Shown here piece after piece: positions 7,581 through 11,163 of a stretch of DNA of 11,163 bases. A program made the position numbers and the translations under genes. Source of the stretch: an uncultured bacterium (GTDB lineage Bacteria > Gemmatimonadota > Gemmatimonadetes > Longimicrobiales > RSA9); NCBI GenBank assembly GCA_937995995.1, contig CALKIP010000299.1:1-11163 (forward strand), read 5' to 3'. The notes beneath the pieces are model-generated. The model ran no database searches. It was not told the origin of the DNA and saw only the letters and a list, made by a program, of their open reading frames with translations. The first letter of the stretch is position 1. Each line of letters opens with the position of its first letter.

Positions 7581-8009
7581 ATGAAACGGAACGGCAGTGG
7601 AACGGCGTACCAGCAGTATCAGCAGGTACGCGTCATGAGCAGCAGGCGAGAGGGGCTCGTGCCTCTGCTCTACGAGCGGCTCCTCGTCCACCTCCGCCGC
7701 GCCTCCGCCCAGATCGAGGCCGGCGACCTGGAGGGGAAGGCAGAGAGCCTCGGCAGCGCATCGGAAATCGTCTTCGAGCTGCTCTCCTCCCTCGACTTCG
7801 ATGCAGGGGGCGAGATCGCCTCGCGCCTCGCCGGGCTCTACGGCTTCTTCTCGCGCGAGCTCATGGAGATCGGCCGAACGCTGGACCGTGAGCGCCTGGC
7901 ACGCGTGATCGAAATGGTCGCATCGCTGCACGAGGCATGGGCTCAGGCGGCGGCGATGGCACAGGCCGGGGCGAACGGCGGCACGGGCGACGCGGGGGCA
8001 GGCGCGTGA
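7581..8009 (+). CDS. fliS: Flagellin export chaperone FliS
   Basis: FliS is a cytosolic four-helix chaperone that binds the C-terminus of flagellin and prevents premature polymerisation before export. The 142-residue protein fits the family: an N-terminal Tyr-rich segment (AYQQYQQVRVMSS, 9-21), the helix LVPLLYERLLVHLRRASAQIE, then the hallmark ELLSSLDFDAGGEIASRLAGLYGFFSREL region (about 66-94). It ends with a helix containing LHEAW and a Gly/Ala-rich tail. The ATG at 7581 keeps the conserved Tyr residues; its ribosome site is weak. The stop overlaps the GTG start of the next gene (GTGA), suggesting translational coupling. Confidence 0.92.
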   Translation: MKRNGSGTAYQQYQQVRVMSSRREGLVPLLYERLLVHLRRASAQIEAGDLEGKAESLGSASEIVFELLSSLDFDAGGEIASRLAGLYGFFSRELMEIGRTLDRERLARVIEMVASLHEAWAQAAAMAQAGANGGTGDAGAGA

Positions 8010-8479
8010 CACGCTCCGTCGGCGCGCTGCGGCGCCGGAGGGCAGGGTACGCCCGCTACGCCGAGCTCATCGTCGCCCAGATCGAGGCGGTCGATGCCGA
8101 TGATCTGGATCGGTTCCGCTCCCTGGCCGAGGAGCGCGACGAGCTCGCCCGTCGCATCGACGCCGACGAGGACCCGGGCGTGGGGGCTGCCGGAGGCGAC
8201 GAGGATGCCGATGAGGCACTCGCGATGGCCGCACTCGGTGGCCTGGCCTACGGTCACACTGCCGACGAAGGCGCCCGTGAAGTCGAGCATCTCTTGGGTG
8301 AGGTTCGACTGCTACTCGAGACGTGCAGGGAGCACGACGCCCGGCTGCGCGAGAAGCTGGCCCGACTGAGGGATGAGACGCGAGAGTCGATCCGCGACCT
8401 CGAGCGCCGACGGCCTGGGGTCCAGGAGTACCTACAGCCGACACCCGAGCGTCAGGCGCGCTTCGACGTACGGCTCTGA
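8006..8479 (+). CDS. Putative FliT/FlgN-like flagellar chaperone
   Basis: This 157-residue protein is mostly helical and charged. An N-terminal helix pair (about 8-52, with YARYAELIVAQIEAVDADDL and SLAEERDELARRI) is followed by an acidic Gly/Ala/Asp-rich linker (about 53-70). A long coiled-coil-prone region follows (about 90-135, HLLGEVRLLLETCREHDARLREKL), then a short tail ending FDVRL. Helical hairpins of this size, starting with a 'count the D then L..R..L' pattern and placed straight after fliS, are typical of FliT or FlgN export chaperones, but identity is too low for me to choose. I chose the GTG at 8006 because its GTGA overlaps the fliS stop; an upstream in-frame GTG/ATG extension is basic and low-complexity and lies inside fliS. 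No signal peptide or membrane segment is visible. Confidence 0.6.
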   Translation: MTRSVGALRRRRAGYARYAELIVAQIEAVDADDLDRFRSLAEERDELARRIDADEDPGVGAAGGDEDADEALAMAALGGLAYGHTADEGAREVEHLLGEVRLLLETCREHDARLREKLARLRDETRESIRDLERRRPGVQEYLQPTPERQARFDVRL

Positions 8480-8488
8480 GGTGGGCTT

Positions 8489-8544
8489 ATGGCGTCGTGG
8501 TCGGTTGTCAGTAGAAACGGTTGGTTGTGCTCCGACGCCATTTT
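8489..8544 (+). terminator. Possible terminator of the flagellar cluster
   Basis: A nine-pair inverted repeat (8489-8497 with 8533-8541) with a 35-base intervening segment ends in four T (8541-8544), ten bases after the last flagellar stop codon. The loop is long and the T-tract is short, so this is a weak candidate. The small hairpin at 8550-8565 follows immediately. Confidence 0.3.
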
Positions 8545-8591
8545 CGGGGGACAGCAGAAGCTGTCGGTCGTGCGATCGACTCTGCCACGCG

Positions 8592-8617
8592 CGGCGCCAT
8601 CCGGGGAGGATGCGCCG
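8592..8617. other. Ten-pair bulged hairpin near the rml operon 3' end
   Basis: The pairs are C8592-G8617 through C8597-G8612, then A8599-T8611 through C8602-G8608, with C8598 bulged and a GGGGA loop on the plus strand. Read on the minus strand it lies about 50 bases after the rmlB stop and could be a transcript-end structure for that operon. No T-tract follows on either strand. Confidence 0.4.
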
Positions 8618-8668
8618 AATGGCGTCTACAACGGCCGCGCCGTTACTCGCAAGTAGCCCGCGGGCAAC

Positions 8669-9703
8669 CTACCGCGGCTGTTTCTCGCGCTCCGCCCACC
8701 CCGCGATCCGCTCGCGACTCTCCTCGTACGCCTGCGCCGCGCTGCCGCTCCACCACCCCCGGTTCTCGCGGTACCACGCCACCGTCTCGCGCAGTCCCTC
8801 TTCGAAGGTTCTACGCGGCTGCCAGCCGAGCTCCCGCTCCGCTTTCTCGAAGCTTACGCTGTAGCGCCTGTCGTGGCCCGGCCGATCCGCGACGAAGGTG
8901 ATCAGCGCCTCGTCGGCGCCGACGAGAGATACGACCTGCCGCACGACGTCCAGGTTGTTGCGCTCCGCAGCTCCGCCCAGGTTGTAGACCTCTCCCGCGC
9001 GACCCGCCTCGAGTGCGTGGAGGACGCCGCGGCAGTGGTCGGTCACGTGGATCCAGTCGCGCCGCTGCCGCCCGTCACCGTAGACCGGGAGCGGGAGCGA
9101 GCGGAGCGCCGAGGTGATCATGAGCGGGATCAGCTTCTCGGGGTTCTGGTACGGCCCGTAGTTGTTCGAGCAGCGGGTTACGACGACGTCGAGCCCGTGC
9201 GTGTGGTGGAAGGCGAGCGCCATCTGGTCCGCGGCGGCCTTGCTCGCGCTGTACGGCGAGCGCGGCGCGAGGGGCGTCTCCTCGGTGAACGACGGGTCGT
9301 CCGGCGCGAGCGTGCCGTACACCTCGTCGGTGCCCATCTGCAGGTGCCGTACGCCGCCGGCTTCCAGTGCCGCTTCGAGGAGTACCAGTGTGCCTTCCAC
9401 GTTCGTGCGGAGGAAACGGCCGCCGTCCGTGATCGAGCGGTCGACATGCGTCTCCGCGGCGCAGTGGATGACCGCATCGAAGCGCTCGTCGCGGAAGAGG
9501 TCGACAACCAGCCGCCTGTCGGCGACATCGCCGCGCACGAAGCGGTAGCGCTCGCCCTCCTCGACGCCGGCCAGGTTCTCGGGGTTCGCCGCGTAGGTCA
9601 CCAGGTCCAGGTTCACCACGCGCCACGATGGACGCTCGGCCCGAATGAGCCGGATCAGGTTGCTGCCGATGAAGCCGAGACCTCCGGTCACGAGGACGTT
9701 CAC
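8669..9703 (-). CDS. rfbB: dTDP-glucose 4,6-dehydratase (RmlB)
   Basis: This is the second step of dTDP-L-rhamnose synthesis: NAD-dependent conversion of dTDP-glucose to dTDP-4-dehydro-6-deoxyglucose in the cytosol. The protein is an extended short-chain dehydrogenase of 344 residues, the normal size. Visible motifs are the Rossmann GGLGFIG (7-13), the NLDLVTYAANPENL signature (31-44), the catalytic TDE (125-127), the YSASK pair Y151/K155, and the substrate-side RCSNNYGPYQNPEKLIP (177-193) and GDGRQRRDW segments. I chose the GTG at 9703 because homology begins at VNVLVTGG and GGGAG lies eight or so bases upstream; the longer open frame upstream only shadows rmlC. The GTG overlaps the rmlC stop by four bases (GTGA), so translation is probably coupled. 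It is the last gene of the operon here. Confidence 0.96.
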   Translation of the reverse strand: MNVLVTGGLGFIGSNLIRLIRAERPSWRVVNLDLVTYAANPENLAGVEEGERYRFVRGDVADRRLVVDLFRDERFDAVIHCAAETHVDRSITDGGRFLRTNVEGTLVLLEAALEAGGVRHLQMGTDEVYGTLAPDDPSFTEETPLAPRSPYSASKAAADQMALAFHHTHGLDVVVTRCSNNYGPYQNPEKLIPLMITSALRSLPLPVYGDGRQRRDWIHVTDHCRGVLHALEAGRAGEVYNLGGAAERNNLDVVRQVVSLVGADEALITFVADRPGHDRRYSVSFEKAERELGWQPRRTFEEGLRETVAWYRENRGWWSGSAAQAYEESRERIAGWAEREKQPR

Positions 9704-10263
9704 GCGAAAATCTCCCTTTCCAATTCCGCCAGCGTCGGATGGTTCCGGTCCCTGGGCGAGAGGATCGCCTCGTCGGGCCCGACCGGCCACGCGATGCCGA
9801 GTGCGGGGTCGTTCCAGAGCAGGCCGCCCTCGCACTCGGGCGCGTAGACATCCGTCAGCTTGTAGATCACCTCGGTGTCCGGCTCGAGGGTGCAGAATCC
9901 GTGCGCGAAACCGGCGGGCACGTAGATCTGGTTCCACGCCTCGGCACTGATGATCTCCGCCACGTGGCGGCCGAAGGTGGGCGAGCCCGCGCGCAGGTCG
10001 ACGGCCACGTCCAGGATCGCGCCGCGACTGACCCGCACCAGCTTCCCCTGGGCGTGTGGCGGACGCTGGAAGTGCAGCCCGCGCACCGTGCCGCGATGTG
10101 TGGAGAAGGAGTGGTTCTCCTGCACGAAGTCGACGTCCAGCCCCGCCTCTCGGAACGCGTCGCGGGCGTACACCTCGGACAGGAAGCCACGGTCGTCGGC
10201 GTGACGCGCGGGAACGATCAACTTCACATCCGGGATCGCAGCGTCGCTGATCCTGAGCTTCAT
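9700..10263 (-). CDS. rfbC: dTDP-4-dehydrorhamnose 3,5-epimerase (RmlC)
   Basis: This enzyme epimerises C3 and C5 of dTDP-4-dehydro-6-deoxyglucose to give dTDP-4-dehydro-L-rhamnose. The protein is a cupin of 187 residues, the usual length. Seen are DDRGFLSE (23-30), QENHSFS (48-54), RGLHFQ with the catalytic base H64, K74, the PAGFAHGF cupin stretch (116-123), Y140 in the DVYAP context, and D172, the likely partner of H64 (matching the His63-Asp170 dyad of Salmonella RmlC). The active-site set appears complete, so a true 3,5-epimerase is likely. Its ATG overlaps the rmlA stop (ATGA) and its own stop overlaps the rmlB GTG, so all three genes appear to be one coupled transcript. Confidence 0.96.
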   Translation of the reverse strand: MKLRISDAAIPDVKLIVPARHADDRGFLSEVYARDAFREAGLDVDFVQENHSFSTHRGTVRGLHFQRPPHAQGKLVRVSRGAILDVAVDLRAGSPTFGRHVAEIISAEAWNQIYVPAGFAHGFCTLEPDTEVIYKLTDVYAPECEGGLLWNDPALGIAWPVGPDEAILSPRDRNHPTLAELEREIFA

Positions 10264-11090
10264 TGTGCGTGAATCACGTCGGGACGAGACGTCGCTTCAT
10301 CGGGGTCACCGTCGAGGGCGACGGCTGCGGCGGACCCGGCGCCGGGGACCGCACCCGCCTCGCCGCTCCCCGCCGACCGCGCCTGGCGCACCAGCGTGCT
10401 CGCCCGGTACAGACTCTCGAAGGTGCCGGCATCGGTCCACCAGCCGTCCAGGACCTCGTACGTCAGTGCGCCCCACTCGATGTAGCGGTTGTTGACGTCG
10501 GTGATTTCCAGCTCTCCGCGCGCACTCGGCTCGAGCGTCTTCACGATGTCGAACACGCGCGAATCGTACATGTAGACGCCCGTGACGGCGTAACGCGAGG
10601 CGGGCCGTTTCGGCTTCTCGACGATCCGCACCACGCGATCACCGTCGAGTTCGGCGACGCCGAAGCGCTCCGGGTCGTCGACCTCCTTGATCATGATCTT
10701 CGCGCCCTCGCCCTGGTGGCGGAAGCGGCGGATCGACTCCGCGAGCGAATCCTCGAAGAGGTTGTCGCCCAGGATCACGATGACCGGACCGCCATCGGCG
10801 AAGTGCTCGGCGAGGCCCAGCGCCTCGGCGATCCCGCCCTCGCCCTGCTGGTACGTGTAGTTGAGGTGCTTCAGCCCGAAGGCATGGCCGTTGCCGAGCA
10901 GGCGCAGGAAGTCGCCCGCGTGATTGCCGCCCGTCACGATCAAGATGTCCTCGATCCCCGCCTCGACCAGCTTCTCGATCGGGTAGTGGATCATCGGTCG
11001 ATCGTAGACCGGAAGCAGATGTTTGTTCGTGACCTCGGTCAGCGGGCGAAGTCGGGTGCCGAGTCCGCCGGCCAGGATGATGCCTTTCAT
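10260..11090 (-). CDS. rfbA: Glucose-1-phosphate thymidylyltransferase (RmlA)
   Basis: This is the first step of the pathway: glucose-1-phosphate plus dTTP gives dTDP-glucose and pyrophosphate. The nucleotidyltransferase fold is clear: GGLGTRLRPLT (8-18), K23, the QQGEGGIAEALGLAEHF stretch (81-97), GDN (108-110) with metal-binding D109, VEKPK (157-161), ARGELEITDVNN (190-201) and GWWTDAGT (216-223) with D220. It resembles the short RmlA class (about 240-245 residues, such as the Bacillus enzyme), not the roughly 290-residue E. coli form. It has a non-conserved Ala/Gly/Asp-rich tail of about 35 residues (239-276). The ATG at 11090 has GGGAG (11101-11097) six bases upstream. It is the first gene of the rmlA-rmlC-rmlB operon; the promoter would lie in or beyond 11091-11163, where I see no convincing box. 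Confidence 0.95.
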   Translation of the reverse strand: MKGIILAGGLGTRLRPLTEVTNKHLLPVYDRPMIHYPIEKLVEAGIEDILIVTGGNHAGDFLRLLGNGHAFGLKHLNYTYQQGEGGIAEALGLAEHFADGGPVIVILGDNLFEDSLAESIRRFRHQGEGAKIMIKEVDDPERFGVAELDGDRVVRIVEKPKRPASRYAVTGVYMYDSRVFDIVKTLEPSARGELEITDVNNRYIEWGALTYEVLDGWWTDAGTFESLYRASTLVRQARSAGSGEAGAVPGAGSAAAVALDGDPDEATSRPDVIHAQ

Positions 11091-11163
11091 GGTGAACTCC
11101 CGTGCGTGGGCTCCGACTGGGTGCGCGTGGACTCGTGGCTCGTCGGTTGGATGCCGGAACGTA

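Larger units (their letters stand above)
8480..8668. other. Convergent non-coding gap with hairpins and a repeated 8-mer
   Basis: This gap lies between the 3' end of the flagellar cluster and the 3' end of the rml operon. ATGGCGTC occurs at 8489-8496 and 8619-8626, and its reverse complement GACGCCAT at 8534-8541, with a near copy GGCGCCAT at 8593-8600 region. ATGGCGTCG (8489-8497) and CGACGCCAT (8533-8541) form a nine-base inverted repeat followed by TTTT (8541-8544). GACAGC-AGAA-GCTGTC (8550-8565) is a perfect six-pair hairpin. CGGCGCCATCC (8592-8602) pairs with GGATGCGCCG (8608-8617) with one bulged C. The upper part is less GC-rich than the flanking genes. I see no convincing gene here. 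Confidence 0.5.

Noticed and set aside
7390..7584. Small open frame spanning the fliD end and the fliD-fliS spacer
   Set aside because: It begins inside fliD, has no ribosome site or recognisable motif, and its composition is like a non-coding frame.
8480..8668. Insertion-sequence remnant
   Set aside because: The repeats suggested it, but I see no transposase fragment, no matched terminal inverted repeats at the ends and no target-site duplication, so it is left as an unexplained gap.
1..11163. CRISPR array, tRNA, rRNA or attachment site
   Set aside because: No regularly spaced direct repeats, no tRNA-like T-arm or anticodon structure and no direct-repeat att pair were noticed.

Overview
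The window is GC-rich and almost fully coding. It suggests a flagellated, Gram-negative-type bacterium: it carries a stator pair (MotA/MotB), a flagellin, a filament cap, an export chaperone and a dTDP-sugar operon. I cannot name the genus from sequence alone. The flagellin, the very long FliD and the short-form RmlA would fit a GC-rich phylum such as Gemmatimonadota or a deltaproteobacterial lineage, but that is a guess.

Layout. (1) 2-1634, plus strand: motA (5' end outside the window) and motB, one base apart, encode the proton-driven stator. (2) 1644-2870, minus strand: a YuxH-type EAL-HDOD protein convergent with motB, the two stop codons lying in one small palindrome. (3) 2871-3119: a divergent intergenic region with a good sigma-28-type promoter and a doubly hairpinned leader ahead of flagellin. 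(4) 3120-8479, plus strand: late flagellar genes fliC, a strong intergenic hairpin, an unusually long fliD (1034 aa, with an internal duplication), fliS, and a small coiled-coil FliT/FlgN-like gene whose GTG start overlaps the fliS stop. (5) 8480-8668: a convergent non-coding gap with hairpins and repeats of one 8-mer in both orientations. (6) 8669-11090, minus strand: rmlA-rmlC-rmlB, tightly coupled by 4-base overlaps, making dTDP-4-dehydro-L-rhamnose. rmlD is not in the window.

How the genes work together. The plus-strand genes build and power the flagellum: FliC forms the filament, FliD caps it, FliS and probably the following gene chaperone export, and MotAB drives rotation. The EAL-HDOD protein retains most EAL catalytic positions and may link c-di-GMP to motility. 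The dTDP-sugar operon could feed O-antigen, other surface glycans or flagellin glycosylation; its position next to the late flagellar genes is suggestive only.

No mobile element, CRISPR array, tRNA or rRNA is visible. This is mostly a conventional flagellar and surface-sugar region. The best leads are the FliD domain duplication, the structured flagellin leader (possible CsrA control), and the repeat-bearing gap at 8480-8668.
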